The notes under the pieces are model-generated. The model had not been told where the DNA came from. It was given only the letters and a program-made list of their open reading frames with translations, and did no database searches. From assembly GCA_030644725.1 (NCBI GenBank), contig CP130629.1, positions 923,572 through 987,571 of the forward strand: 64,000 nt of DNA. Reading direction: 5' to 3'. A program made the translations under genes and the position numbers. The DNA is from Candidatus Electrothrix communis (GTDB lineage: Bacteria; Desulfobacterota; Desulfobulbia; Desulfobulbales; Desulfobulbaceae). Shown here one piece after another: positions 24,547 through 33,634 of the stretch; the stretch's first letter is position 1; every line of letters starts with the position of its first letter.

Positions 24547-27513
24547 ATGCCCTTCAACGAACGCAACAGCGTAGAGCACCACATCATCCACCAGCTCGCC
24601 GGGGTCAACCTCAACACCACAGAGGCAAACGAACCCAAACAGACCTATGGAGCAGAATGGACCTACACACCCGCGAAAAAGTTGCAGCGCAGCACCAACG
24701 AAGTCCTGGTGGAACCCAACCTCAAAAAGGCCCTGATCCGCCTCAACCCGGAGATCAAAGCCCAACCAGAGCGGGCCGATGAGGTAATCCACAAACTGCG
24801 GACCATCCTGATCTCAGTCAACCAGACCGGCCTAGTCCGGGCCAATGAAGAATTCTTCAGCTGGCTCACCAACGAGAAGACCATGCCCTTTGGCAAGAAC
24901 AACAGCCACCGGCCAGTACGCCTCATCGATTTTGACGATCCAACCAATAACGAGTACCTGGTCACCAATCAGTTCCGCATCCATCACCGGGAAACCAAGA
25001 TCCCGGATGTGGTCCTGCTCATCAACGGCATTCCGGTGGTGGTGGGCGAGGCCAAAACTCCCATTCGCCCCTCGGTGAGCTGGCTGGACGGGGCCCATGA
25101 TATCCATCATATCTATGAAAACAGCGTGCCCATGCTCTTTGTCCCCAATATCCTCTCCTTTGCCACGGAGGGAAAGGAGCTGTTCTACGGGCCGGTCCGC
25201 TGCCCCCTGGATTTCTGGGCACCTTGGCGCACCGAAGAGTCCAGCACGGCCCTGGAAAAATCCCTGGGTCTGGCCGAAATAGGCCGGGAACTCAACCATC
25301 TTCTTCATCCCCACCGCCTCCTGGATATCCTCCGTAATTTTTCTCTCTTCAGCACCAATACAAAAAAACAACGGATCAAGATCATCTGCCGTTTTCAACA
25401 GTATGAAGGGGCCAACAGGCTGATTGCACGGGTCATGGAGCGGCGGCTCAAAAAAGGGCTGATCTGGCATTTTCAGGGCTCGGGCAAATCGCTGCTCATG
25501 GTCTTTGCCGCCCAAAAACTCCGCAAAGCCCCGGAGCTGAAAAGCCCCACCGTGCTGGTGCTGGTGGACCGGGTTGATCTGGATACCCAGATCAGCGGCA
25601 TTTTTAACGCTGCTGATGTAGCCAATGTGGAGAGCGCCGACAGCATCAGCGAGCTGCAAACCCTGCTGGAGCGCGATACCCGCAAGATCATCATCTCCAC
25701 GATCCACAAGTTTCGTGATGCCCGGCCTGATATGAACAGGCGGGATAATATCATCGTCCTGGTGGACGAGGCCCACCGGACCCAGGAGGGCGATTTGGGC
25801 CGCCAGATGCGGGCTGCCCTGCCCAATGCCTTTCTCTTCGGCCTGACCGGTACCCCGGTCAACAAGGCGGATAAAAACACCTTCTGGGCCTTTGGTTCGG
25901 AAGAGGACAGGGGCGGCTATCTGTCCCGCTACACTTTCCACGACTCCATCCGCGACCGGGCAACCCTGCCCCTTCATTTTGAACCCCGGCTGGTGGATGT
26001 CCATGTGGACAAAGAGGCCCTGGATGCGGCCTTTGCCGAGTTTCAGGAAGCATCTGCCCTGAGTGATGCAGAGGCCGATGCCCTGAACCAAAAAGCAGCC
26101 AAGATGGCCGCCTTTCTCAAAGCACCTGAGCGGGTCGCCAAGATTGTTCGGGATATTGCCCGCCATTTTCAGGAAAAGGTGGCTCTCCAGGGTTTTAAGG
26201 CGATGATTGTCTGCCCGGATCGCGCTGCCTGTGTCCAGTACAAGGAGGAGCTGGATAGCTATTTTCCTGCGGAGGCAAGCAGGGTGGTTATCTCCACCAC
26301 AGCCAATGATGCGCTGGAATTTAAGCGGCAATGGGGTATGGATAAGGGAGAGCAGGAACAGCTGGTGGATGCGTTCAACGATGCCGGTTCAGACCTGTAC
26401 TTTCTCATTGTCACGGCCAAGCTCTTGACCGGGTTTGATGCCCCGATCCTTCAGACCATGTACCTGGATAAATCCATCAAGGACCATACCCTGTTGCAGG
26501 CTATCTGCCGGACCAACCGCCTCTATCCCGGCAAGACCTTTGGCCGTATTGTTGACTATTTCGGGGTCTTTGACGATGCAGCCAAGGCCCTGGAGTTTGA
26601 TGAGGAGAGCATCAAGGAGGTGATCAGCAATCTTTCGGAACTGCGCAATAGGTTGCCCAAGGCCATGCAGGATACGCTGGCCCATTTCAGCGGGGTGAAT
26701 CGCAGCCTGGAGGGTTTTGCTGGCCTGGAAGCGGCCCAGGAGGCCATCAACACGGATATAAAAAAAGACGCCTTTGCCCGTGATTTTAAATACCTTGCCA
26801 AGCTGTGGGAATCCCTGTCTCCAGATAGGCTTCTTGATATCTATACTCAGGATTATCGCTGGCTGGCCCAGGTCTATGAATCGGTCAAACCGGCTTCTGA
26901 TAATACCGGCAAGTTACTCTGGCAGGCCCTGGGAGCCCAGACCACCCGGCTCATTCACGAGAATATCCATGTCGGCGCAGTGCATAGCCTGGATGAGTTT
27001 GTCCTGGATGCGGAAGTGATTGAGGATATCTTTAACAACCCTGATCCCAAAAAGGTCAAACAGCTGGAAAAGGCCCTGATTAAACGCCTGCAAAAGCACG
27101 GGGATTTGCCGGTCTTCAAGGCCTTGAGCGAGCGACTGGAGGCCCTGCGGGATAAGGCGGAAAAAGGGCTGATCGCCTCTATCGATTTTATTAAAGAACT
27201 GTGCAAGATCGCCAAAGAGACGGTGCAGGCGGAAAAAGAGCTTGCGGCAGCACTCCAGGAGAAAACACCCCAGGCCGCCTTGACCGAACTCTTTCTGGAG
27301 TTGAAAACCGACCAGACCCCGGCAGTGGTTGAACGCATCGTCGCTGATATTGACGCCATTGTCCGGGTTGTTCGCTTTCCTGGCTGGCAGCAATCCAACC
27401 AGGGCGAGCGGGAGGTGCAGCAATCGTTGCGCAAGGCCTTGCTCAAGTACAAATTGCATAAGGAGCAGCTGCTCTTTGACCGGGCCTATGGGTATATAAA
27501 GGAGTATTATTGA
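24547..27513 (+). CDS. hsdR: Type I restriction endonuclease subunit HsdR
   Basis: The 988-residue motor and nuclease subunit translocates DNA with ATP and cuts at a distance from unmodified sites. The N-terminal PD-(D/E)xK nuclease shows PDVVLLINGIPVVVGEAKTP near residues 152-171. The helicase core has Walker A FQGSGKSLLMV near 309, DEAH in LVDEAHRTQEGD near 405, FGLTGTPV and the C-terminal motif VI region QAICRTNRLYPGKTFG. A C-terminal helical region for HsdM contact follows. Length is typical, no lesion is seen, and the four-gene operon appears complete. Confidence 0.96.
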   Translation: MPFNERNSVEHHIIHQLAGVNLNTTEANEPKQTYGAEWTYTPAKKLQRSTNEVLVEPNLKKALIRLNPEIKAQPERADEVIHKLRTILISVNQTGLVRANEEFFSWLTNEKTMPFGKNNSHRPVRLIDFDDPTNNEYLVTNQFRIHHRETKIPDVVLLINGIPVVVGEAKTPIRPSVSWLDGAHDIHHIYENSVPMLFVPNILSFATEGKELFYGPVRCPLDFWAPWRTEESSTALEKSLGLAEIGRELNHLLHPHRLLDILRNFSLFSTNTKKQRIKIICRFQQYEGANRLIARVMERRLKKGLIWHFQGSGKSLLMVFAAQKLRKAPELKSPTVLVLVDRVDLDTQISGIFNAADVANVESADSISELQTLLERDTRKIIISTIHKFRDARPDMNRRDNIIVLVDEAHRTQEGDLGRQMRAALPNAFLFGLTGTPVNKADKNTFWAFGSEEDRGGYLSRYTFHDSIRDRATLPLHFEPRLVDVHVDKEALDAAFAEFQEASALSDAEADALNQKAAKMAAFLKAPERVAKIVRDIARHFQEKVALQGFKAMIVCPDRAACVQYKEELDSYFPAEASRVVISTTANDALEFKRQWGMDKGEQEQLVDAFNDAGSDLYFLIVTAKLLTGFDAPILQTMYLDKSIKDHTLLQAICRTNRLYPGKTFGRIVDYFGVFDDAAKALEFDEESIKEVISNLSELRNRLPKAMQDTLAHFSGVNRSLEGFAGLEAAQEAINTDIKKDAFARDFKYLAKLWESLSPDRLLDIYTQDYRWLAQVYESVKPASDNTGKLLWQALGAQTTRLIHENIHVGAVHSLDEFVLDAEVIEDIFNNPDPKKVKQLEKALIKRLQKHGDLPVFKALSERLEALRDKAEKGLIASIDFIKELCKIAKETVQAEKELAAALQEKTPQAALTELFLELKTDQTPAVVERIVADIDAIVRVVRFPGWQQSNQGEREVQQSLRKALLKYKLHKEQLLFDRAYGYIKEYY

Positions 27514-27532
27514 GGAATATTAATGGCTTTTT

Positions 27533-27786
27533 GTAGGGGCAGGTCCCTGTGCCTGCCCGCCAGCGTATTTGCCCGATATGCAAGGGCAAACACAGGGGTT
27601 TGCCCCTACGGTGCGAGATGTGGGTTTGGCGGCACGGATGTTGGGTAGGGGCGACCGGCGGTCGCCCTCGTTCAAAATGATCTGGTTCCCAAGCTCCAGC
27701 TTGGGAACCCAGTTTTCCGAAGCTCTGCTTCGTATCACGAAGCCGGAGCTTCTGTATTCAAGGTACCCAAGCAGAGCTTGGGTACC
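27533..27786. repeat. Cluster of five intergenic palindromes
   Basis: Between hsdR and the Rpn gene lie five palindromes: GGGGCAGG..CCTGCCC (27533-27558), GGGCAAAC..GTTTGCCCC (27584-27609), GGGGCGACCG-GCGGTCGCCC (27646-27666), GGTTCCCAAGC..GCTTGGGAACC (27684-27709) and GGTACCCAAGC..GCTTGGGTACC (27762-27786). The first three belong to one dispersed family whose edge is GTAGGGGC; the last two form a second family. They can fold as stem-loops on either strand. Confidence 0.8.
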
Positions 27787-27805
27787 AGTGAAATCCGTGA
27801 ATGTA

Positions 27806-28717
27806 TCAAATATCTTCAGAAAGTTTTCTGATTTCGTCCTCAGACAGCCCTGTCGCCTGTGCGATTTGATCAACCGTCAGCAACCCCATACGGAGCATGT
27901 TGACAGCCACGTCGGACCTGCCTCTTTCGATTCCTTTTTCAATCCCCTTTTCGATTCCTTTCTCAATCCCTTCATCATACGCGGATTCGATCATATCTTT
28001 CTCGCTGGCCCTGTTGACCTGATACTTCTCATAGGCCCGACGTTCCGTTGCAGACATTTTCAGCAGGTCAAGCTTCTCAGCCGCCGCCTGAATATTCTTT
28101 GAGCGGAAATCCGACCTGACCTCGGAATTTTTGAAAAAGTATACCCATTCGTCGATGCCGGTATTGATGATGTTGTGAAAACGTTCCACTTCAATCAGGT
28201 AGTATTCGGGAAAGACATTTTTGCCTGCGTCAATCTCCCGGCCCACCACTGCGCGGCGTTTTCTCGGCTTGAGATGCAGCCTTTCTTTCGTGTTCAGACC
28301 GTAGAATTCATTGGTTCCCTTATAGAGGTAGTCGTTTTCCCCCTCTCCAAGGAGAAAGTAGAGGATGCTGACCGAGATGACCTTTTTTACTTGTGCAAAG
28401 GAATCGCCCAGCCGCATGCGATCCACGATTAACTTGGAACTGCCGTACAGGAGTCGTTGTAAATAATAGCGTTCCCAGCCCGCCTGCACTTCGATGATGT
28501 AAATTTCTCCGGTCTCGTCTTCGACCGAGAGATCCACCCGATTAAACTTATCAGATTCATCTTCCTGATTACTTTCGCTTTCCAGCAGGGACAGAATCCT
28601 GATGTCTTTTTCCAGCAGGGTGCTGAGGAAGCCTTCCAACACATCGTAGTTGGCCTTGTCGCGCAGAATGTTCTTAATCGCCCAGTCAAAACTGACCAGT
28701 GTTCGTGTTCCGCTCAT
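27806..28717 (-). CDS. Rpn family recombination-promoting nuclease / putative transposase
   Basis: The 303-residue protein is read from the ATG at 28717 (AGGAG upstream); the longer frame to 28843 is not supported. The N-terminal PD-(D/E)xK-like domain shows LVSFDWAIKNILRDKANYDVLEGFLSTLL, then NRVDLSVEDETGEIYIIEVQ, where the D, E and Q positions match the nuclease core. The C-terminus has a repeated GIEKGIEKG segment, typical of the family and prone to length change, and a small helical domain. Rpn proteins are DNA nucleases linked to recombination and recently to defence. It follows the RM operon on the opposite strand. Confidence 0.88.
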   Translation of the reverse strand: MSGTRTLVSFDWAIKNILRDKANYDVLEGFLSTLLEKDIRILSLLESESNQEDESDKFNRVDLSVEDETGEIYIIEVQAGWERYYLQRLLYGSSKLIVDRMRLGDSFAQVKKVISVSILYFLLGEGENDYLYKGTNEFYGLNTKERLHLKPRKRRAVVGREIDAGKNVFPEYYLIEVERFHNIINTGIDEWVYFFKNSEVRSDFRSKNIQAAAEKLDLLKMSATERRAYEKYQVNRASEKDMIESAYDEGIEKGIEKGIEKGIERGRSDVAVNMLRMGLLTVDQIAQATGLSEDEIRKLSEDI

Positions 28718-28833
28718 AAGGTTTTCTCCTGGCAGAAAAAACTGACTTTGAAAGGCAGCCATGTAGGGCGTGCAAAACGCTGAGGGGCTTGGTTGGGGCA
28801 CGGATGTTTTGATGGCGTTTGCCCGACATTCAA

Positions 28834-28859
28834 GGGCGAACACAGGGGTTCGCCCCTAC
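28834..28859. repeat. GTAGGGGC-family palindrome
   Basis: GGGCGAAC-ACAGGG-GTTCGCCCC then TAC; this is a sibling of the element at 27584-27609. It lies between the Rpn and DUF937 genes. Confidence 0.7.
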
Positions 28860-28870
28860 ATGCTGTATTG

Positions 28871-29476
28871 CTAACGCATTGCTTTGCCGACCACCCGCAG
28901 GATATCGTCCAGCGGATTGCCGTCACCGTTCAAATCAAGCATCGAAGCAAGTCCCGACCCAGCAGTTCCCTGTCTCCCGCTGGATGCACCTTGGCCGCCG
29001 AGCACTTTGCCCAGCAGGTTCCCCAAAAAGCCTCCGCGCCCTGTTGGTGCAGGCTGCGCTGAGGCCTCAGCACCACCCTGCTTCGCCATATAGCCTGTGA
29101 CCAGCATTGCCATCATGGGCAGCATCTTCTTGAGCAGGGCCGGATCAAGCCCCGACTCCGAAGCCGCGTTCTGCGCGACCGCGCGACTCACATCCTTGGA
29201 GCCGAATATCTGTCCAAGGACGCTGTCACCCCGGCTCACGTTTGTCGGCTGCGGTGCCAGTACGTCGTCGAGCAGGTCACCACCGCCGAGTTGTCCAAGC
29301 AGATCACGTAACCCTTCAGTGCCCGAAGGCTGTGACTGTGCTTGCTTCTTTAATCCACCGAGGATAGCTGGAATCAATGCTGCGGCACCGCTCGCCGCCT
29401 GGGTTTCGCTGGTGCCCAGTTCCTGGGACATCGACTGAACCCCTCCCATCTGGGCGAGAATGTCTGTGATATTCAT
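28871..29476 (-). CDS. DUF937 family protein
   Basis: The 201-residue protein has the pattern of the DUF937 family: NITDILAQMGGVQSMSQELG at the start, then AAALIPAILGGLKKQAQ, several glycine- and leucine-rich helices (LLGQLGGGDLLDDVL, LKKMLPMMAMLVTGYMAKQG) and a Gly-rich tail with SMLDLNGDGNPLDDIL. The DLNGDGNPLDD stretch resembles an EF-hand-like calcium loop, as found at this position in some members. Function is unknown. The ATG has AAAGGAG upstream. It is followed by the DUF3597-like gene in the same direction and may share a transcript. Confidence 0.85.
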   Translation of the reverse strand: MNITDILAQMGGVQSMSQELGTSETQAASGAAALIPAILGGLKKQAQSQPSGTEGLRDLLGQLGGGDLLDDVLAPQPTNVSRGDSVLGQIFGSKDVSRAVAQNAASESGLDPALLKKMLPMMAMLVTGYMAKQGGAEASAQPAPTGRGGFLGNLLGKVLGGQGASSGRQGTAGSGLASMLDLNGDGNPLDDILRVVGKAMR

Positions 29477-29512
29477 AGTCCAACTCCTTTATTTAATGAT
29501 TGGGCCGTCTGT

Positions 29513-29935
29513 TCAGTCCAGGAGATCCTGAGGCACATTGCCTCCGTTAGCGGCGATGCGAGCGAGCACGGTCTTGTGGAGCCAAATGTTCATTTGCGCC
29601 GAATCTTCCATCAGGGCTGCCGGGCAATCCAGCTCTGTGGCCAGCTCCTTGCGTGCCGTGAAGCTGCTGTCGATCTCAAGGAGCTTGAGAAGGTCAACGA
29701 TGGAGATCCGCCAGTTCAGCTTTTGAGGGTTTGCCTCTGCTCGCTGCTCCAGTTGTGCGACAACATCGACGAGGTCGACCGAACGAGGTGTCGGTGCAGT
29801 GGGAATCGTTTCCGGTTCCGGGCTCGCCGCAGGCTCGGCGTTTGATGTTGGGGCTGGAGCTGGCGTTGGAATTGGGGCGGCAACGGCTTCATTGCCGATA
29901 CCAAGCTTCTCAAGAATTGTGTTGAAGAATCCCAT
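29513..29935 (-). CDS. DUF3597-like protein
   Basis: The 140-residue protein is read from the ATG at 29935 (GAAAGGAGAG upstream). It begins with MGFFNTILEKLGIGN, continues with a Pro/Ala-rich low-complexity linker (about residues 20-50), and has a compact C-terminal domain with VDVVAQLEQRAEANPQKLNWRISIVDLLKLL and ELDCPAALMEDSAQMNIWLHKTVL. This matches my memory of DUF3597 proteins, small helical domains of unknown role that often pair with DUF937 or LysM proteins. It lies upstream of the DUF937 gene, 36 bp apart. Confidence 0.75.
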   Translation of the reverse strand: MGFFNTILEKLGIGNEAVAAPIPTPAPAPTSNAEPAASPEPETIPTAPTPRSVDLVDVVAQLEQRAEANPQKLNWRISIVDLLKLLEIDSSFTARKELATELDCPAALMEDSAQMNIWLHKTVLARIAANGGNVPQDLLD

Positions 29936-30072
29936 GGTGCTCTCCTTTCTTTGGTCAGGGGAGGGTACGATCCGGCTGGATGCAGAACCGCTTAACCTTC
30001 CGTTATAAGTATGGTGCCCATACGATGGGGCTTGGTTGACCACGAATTAATGAGTTAAATGCCCAAATGAGA

Positions 30073-30207
30073 TAGGCATGGTGGGCAATGTGTTTACTTG
30101 GTTCATCACCTGTCGATCAACTCGCTGCAATTGATCTTACGCTTGTTTTGCTTGTTTGTCTATGCCCACCCTACATGCTGTGCCGTAGGGGCGACCGGCG
30201 GTCGCCC
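30073..30207. repeat. Palindromic intergenic element
   Basis: ATGGTGGGCA (about 30080) pairs with TGCCCACCCTACATG (about 30162-30176) around 75 bp. It is followed by a GGGGCGACCG-GCGGTCGCCC palindrome at 30188-30207, the same core as at 27646. The first part is a larger stem-loop element with the GTAGGGTGGGCA edge seen in many environmental genomes. Confidence 0.6.
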
Positions 30208-30223
30208 GGATATTTGCAACGAT

Positions 30224-31495
30224 CTAAAACCGATCCGCAAAATACGGCTCCAGCACCTTGGGCACTCGCACGCTCCCATCCGCCTGCTGGTAATTCTCCA
30301 GCACAGCCAACAGGGTACGGCCCACAGCGAGTCCGGAGCCGTTCAGGGTATGCACTAGGCGGCTTTTTTTCTGCCCATCAGGACGATAGCGAATACCTGC
30401 CCGGCGGGCCTGAAAATCGAGAAAATTGGAACAGGAGGAAATCTCCCGATAGGTCTTCTGACCAGGTAACCAGACTTCTATATCATAGGTCTTGGTAGAG
30501 GAAAAACCCAAGTCGCCGGAACAGAGGCTGACCACCCGGTAGGGCAGTTCCAGCAATTGCAAAACCTCCTCGGCATCAGCCAGGAGAGACTCCAGTTCGT
30601 CGGCAGAGGTCTCCGGGGTGGTGAATTTGACCAGCTCCACCTTGTCAAACTGATGCTGGCGGATAAGACCTCGGGTGTCCTTGCCATAGGAACCGGCCTC
30701 GGAACGAAAGCAGGGGGTATAGGCGGTATATTTGATCGGCAGCTCTGCCTCTGCCAGGGTTTCATCACGGTGAATATTGGTCAGCGGCACCTCTGCTGTG
30801 GGGATCAGCCAGAGATCCCAATCTTCTATCTTGAACAGATCTTCTTTGAACTTGGGGAGCTGGCCTGTGCCGGTCATGGACTTGGAATTGACCATAAAGG
30901 GCGGCAGCATCTCGGTATAGCCGTGTTTTTGGGTGTGCAGATCAAGAAAGAAATTGGTCAGCGCCCTGGAGAGCTTGGAGGCAAAGCCCTTAAGCAGGGC
31001 AAAGCGAGCCCCTGACAGTTTAGCTGCTGTCTCAAAATCCAGGATTCCCTGGTCCTCACCGACTTCCCAATGGGGTTTCGGATCAAAGGAAAACTGCGGA
31101 ATCTCACCCCAGGTTCGGATCTCCACGTTATCGCTGTCGTCGGTTCCCTTGGGAACAGAGTCATCACAGAGGTTGGGAATGGACATAACAACCTGCTCAA
31201 GCTCTTCCTGAATTGTGGCCAGCTCCTTGTCCATGTCCTTGATTCGCTCAGAGACCTCACGCATTTCCACGATCAGCGGTTCAGCCTGCTCATGCTCGCC
31301 TGCCTGCTTCAGCGGCGCGATTTCTTTAGAAACCGTGTTGCGCCGGTTTTTTAGCTGCTCAACTTCGCCCAGCAAGGCCAGCCGTTTGGCATCAATTGCT
31401 GTAAATTTCTCAATCAGGTCCGTCTTCATCCCGCGATGAAGGCATTTGTCCCGGACAAGATCAATATTTTCCCGGATAAAACGTAATTCTAGCAT
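30224..31495 (-). CDS. serS: Serine--tRNA ligase
   Basis: The 423-residue class II synthetase charges tRNA-Ser and tRNA-Sec. The N-terminal coiled-coil arm lies at about residues 25-100 ([19 protein letters not shown]...). The catalytic core has the TAEVPLTN motif, motif 2 [21 protein letters not shown], and motif 3 [19 protein letters not shown]. The ATG at 31495 is followed at once by [13 protein letters not shown], the family's standard start. It is a single gene flanked by palindromic repeats. The link to selenocysteine (SerS makes Ser-tRNA-Sec) is noted because a selenoprotein is predicted at 55481. Confidence 0.97.
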   Translation of the reverse strand: MLELRFIRENIDLVRDKCLHRGMKTDLIEKFTAIDAKRLALLGEVEQLKNRRNTVSKEIAPLKQAGEHEQAEPLIVEMREVSERIKDMDKELATIQEELEQVVMSIPNLCDDSVPKGTDDSDNVEIRTWGEIPQFSFDPKPHWEVGEDQGILDFETAAKLSGARFALLKGFASKLSRALTNFFLDLHTQKHGYTEMLPPFMVNSKSMTGTGQLPKFKEDLFKIEDWDLWLIPTAEVPLTNIHRDETLAEAELPIKYTAYTPCFRSEAGSYGKDTRGLIRQHQFDKVELVKFTTPETSADELESLLADAEEVLQLLELPYRVVSLCSGDLGFSSTKTYDIEVWLPGQKTYREISSCSNFLDFQARRAGIRYRPDGQKKSRLVHTLNGSGLAVGRTLLAVLENYQQADGSVRVPKVLEPYFADRF

Positions 31496-31938
31496 GATAT
31501 ATACTCGGTGATAAAATAAATAAGATAAAATGAACTCTACCCCTCTGTCGAGACAAAAATCCCTTTTCAGGTGCAGAGCTGTAGGGGCAATTACCCGTGA
31601 TTGCCCGAAAAAAATTAGGATCAGGTAGGGGCACGGCGTGCCGTGCCCCTACGGCACCCAGCATAGGGGGGAGGTATTTCTTGTTGAATCCCTCAAAGGT
31701 TTTTTCAAGACAAGCTAATTTTTTAGCATGACCAGAAACATTCGGCAACGGATTTCAATCAAGCGCTATTCAATTGCTTTTCCCAGGAAGGTTTGCTACA
31801 TATTGATGCATGTTGATTAATGCTTCTCCACAGCGGGGGAAGTAAATTTCGTTTATACGTTTTCATAACCTTGTCCCTTTAAAAAACTTCTGAGAGCGTA
31901 CTCATCCTTCAACGGCAAATCAAGCAGCAAACATCCTT
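31496..31938. other. Intergenic region between serS and tatC
   Basis: It holds two GTAGGGGC-family palindromes (listed separately) and otherwise unique AT-rich sequence. The leftward frame at 31461-31748 is translated repeat plus serS leader and is not a gene. Confidence 0.4.
31581..31652. repeat. Two GTAGGGGC-family palindromes
   Basis: GGGGCAAT..ATTGCCC (31583-31606) and GTAGGGGCACGGC-GT-GCCGTGCCCCTAC (31625-31652) lie in tandem upstream of serS. The second is a perfect palindrome with 13-base arms. Confidence 0.75.
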
Positions 31939-32739
31939 GTGCAACAGTACAAAAAGTACAATAATCTCGTTATTTTTTTATCGGAACTGCGAAAATCCAT
32001 TCGCTTGCTCGGCATCAGTCTTATCCTGGTGACCATTGCGATCTTTTTCCTCTCCACCGGCTTGATCACAGTCTTTCAGGAGCATTTGCGGGAAAAGCTG
32101 TATTTTTTTTCTGTGGCTGGGCCTTTTCTTGCTCATGTCAAGGTGGCTTTTTTTGGAGCGGTGTACGCCCTCATGCCTCTGCTCATGTATGTGCTCTGGA
32201 AGGCAATGGGCAAACCCTTTGCCGTGACCGGCAGGAAGCTGTTCTGGTTTGTTTTTGCCACCTGCTTTCTCTTTTACAGTGGTACCCTGTTCTGTTATTT
32301 TGTCACACTGCCCTACGGGGTTGAATTTCTGCTCAGCTTCCAGTCCGAAAGTATGAAGGCGGTTATCTCTATCGGGCGCTTTGTCAGCTTTGTGACCATT
32401 TTCATCCTGGCCTTTGGAGTTATTTTTGAGCTGCCGGTGTTTATGGTCTTCTCTGCGCAGGTGGGGTTGTTTTCTCGTCAGATTTTTGAAAAAAATCGTC
32501 GTTTCGCTGTGCTCGGTATTGCCATCCTGGCAGCCCTGCTTACGCCGACGCCAGATGTGGTGAATATGGCCCTGATGGGAGGGCCGCTCTATCTACTCTA
32601 TGAGGCTGGTATCCTGGTGATTCGCCTTTTACGTATTGATGAAAAACGTGCTGTTTTGAAAGCGGCAGCGAAAGAACAAGCTCCTGCGGAATCAGAGCAA
32701 ACCACGGTCCCCAAAGTGGGGAGAGAAGACAAGGGATAA
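31939..32739 (+). CDS. tatC: Twin-arginine translocase subunit TatC
   Basis: The 266-residue protein has six hydrophobic segments. TatC recognises twin-arginine signal peptides in the inner membrane. The N-terminal LSELRKSIRLLGISLIL corresponds to the family's cytoplasmic LxELRxR start. The periplasmic loop and the FVSFVTIFILAFGVIFELPVFM segment with the conserved Glu are present, as is LTPTPDVVNMALMGGPLYLLYE near the end. The start is a GTG at 31939 without a strong ribosome-binding site. The C-terminal 35 residues are a hydrophilic extension. No tatA or tatB lies next to it. Confidence 0.92.
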   Translation: MQQYKKYNNLVIFLSELRKSIRLLGISLILVTIAIFFLSTGLITVFQEHLREKLYFFSVAGPFLAHVKVAFFGAVYALMPLLMYVLWKAMGKPFAVTGRKLFWFVFATCFLFYSGTLFCYFVTLPYGVEFLLSFQSESMKAVISIGRFVSFVTIFILAFGVIFELPVFMVFSAQVGLFSRQIFEKNRRFAVLGIAILAALLTPTPDVVNMALMGGPLYLLYEAGILVIRLLRIDEKRAVLKAAAKEQAPAESEQTTVPKVGREDKG

Positions 32740-32764
32740 ATTCTATCAACCCTCAATACAGGTT

Positions 32765-33166
32765 TTAAAACTCAACCAGTTTGATGCCCTTCGTCTCTAA
32801 GAGGGCTGCTGTTACCCCGAGTTTTTTTACCCCGCAGGAAGGGCTCCGTGCTTTGAGCAGGGCAAGACGAATATTTTGATCCAGGGCAATTTTCAACACA
32901 CCCTCAGCACCGGCAATGTATTCTTTCGTGACATCCATGCTGTCCCGTGTGATAACAGAGGCAAACCCGGTCAGGACATCCATTCCATCTCCACCGCTCA
33001 GCTCAGCTGGCGGGCGGGGGGTGGGAAGGCCGCCGAGTTGTTCCGGGCAGACAGGAATATAGATAAAATCGTTAAGGTATTTCAAGCAGCGTTCGTTCGG
33101 TTTACTTTGTCCGTCATAGCGGGTGCATAAACCGATCAGGCAGCTGCTGATGAGACATTTTTTCAT
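32765..33166 (-). CDS. DUF523 family protein
   Basis: The 133-residue protein is read from the ATG at 33166 (TAGGAGC upstream). The Cys-rich start (KCLISSCLIGLCTRYDG), PVCPEQLGGLPTPRPPAEL and RSPSCGV are the hallmark blocks of DUF523, often found alone or fused to DUF1722. The conserved cysteines could bind a metal or cluster, but no function is established. It faces tatC convergently with a 26-bp gap. Confidence 0.85.
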   Translation of the reverse strand: MKKCLISSCLIGLCTRYDGQSKPNERCLKYLNDFIYIPVCPEQLGGLPTPRPPAELSGGDGMDVLTGFASVITRDSMDVTKEYIAGAEGVLKIALDQNIRLALLKARSPSCGVKKLGVTAALLETKGIKLVEF

Positions 33167-33283
33167 GACGAAGCTCCTAGGCTGATATCCCGCTGCCTGC
33201 GGCGTAACAGCATAACAATATTTATTTAATACCCAGCCTCTTGGGGCAGGGTTATTTATCAAAAAATTCGCAAAAAAAAAACA

Positions 33284-33634
33284 TTGCAGAAAAGAAGAAC
33301 AAACAGACCGAAACGAAGACAGAGTAAAGGGCTCAGCCTGAGAGAAAAAAGAGTCTTTCGCCGAGTTCTGCTGACCGTTCTTTTGTCCGGGGGATTTTTC
33401 CTTTTATTTGCTCCTCGTTGCAGCCTGTATTCATATTACAAGATAGAGAAAAAGTCAAACAGACTGGTTGAGGAGAACAAAAAGCTGTTACAGGAAAAAG
33501 CAGCGTTAGAAAAAGAAATAGACCTGCTTATGCATGATAAGAACTACTTGGAAAAAGTGGCCCGAGGAAAGTACGGAATGCTGAAAAAGAATGAGGAAGT
33601 ATATTATCTTGATCCGCAGGCGAAAAACAAATAG
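33284..33634 (+). CDS. Septum-formation initiator family protein (FtsB/DivIC-like)
   Basis: The 116-residue protein has a basic N-terminus, one membrane segment (VLLTVLLSGGFFLLFAPR) and a periplasmic coiled coil (KIEKKSNRLVEENKKLLQEKAALEKEIDLLMHDKNYLEKVAR). It ends with KYGMLKKNEEVYYL, the family signature. This is the FtsB layout: a divisome scaffold binding FtsL and FtsQ. The start is a TTG at 33284 without a clear ribosome-binding site, so the true start may differ. Its 3' end overlaps the following kinase frame by about 44 bp in another frame. Confidence 0.85.
   Translation: MQKRRTNRPKRRQSKGLSLREKRVFRRVLLTVLLSGGFFLLFAPRCSLYSYYKIEKKSNRLVEENKKLLQEKAALEKEIDLLMHDKNYLEKVARGKYGMLKKNEEVYYLDPQAKNK

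Noticed and set aside
24832-26331. A 499-residue leftward frame opposite hsdR.
   Set aside because: Antisense to HsdR motifs and without homology. Its length is a by-product of codon bias.
27533-27786. A CRISPR array in the palindrome cluster.
   Set aside because: Repeats differ in sequence and spacing, are palindromic themselves and have no constant-length spacers or cas genes.
31461-31748. A leftward 95-residue frame reaching into serS.
   Set aside because: It translates palindromic repeat sequence and the serS leader. It is not a gene.
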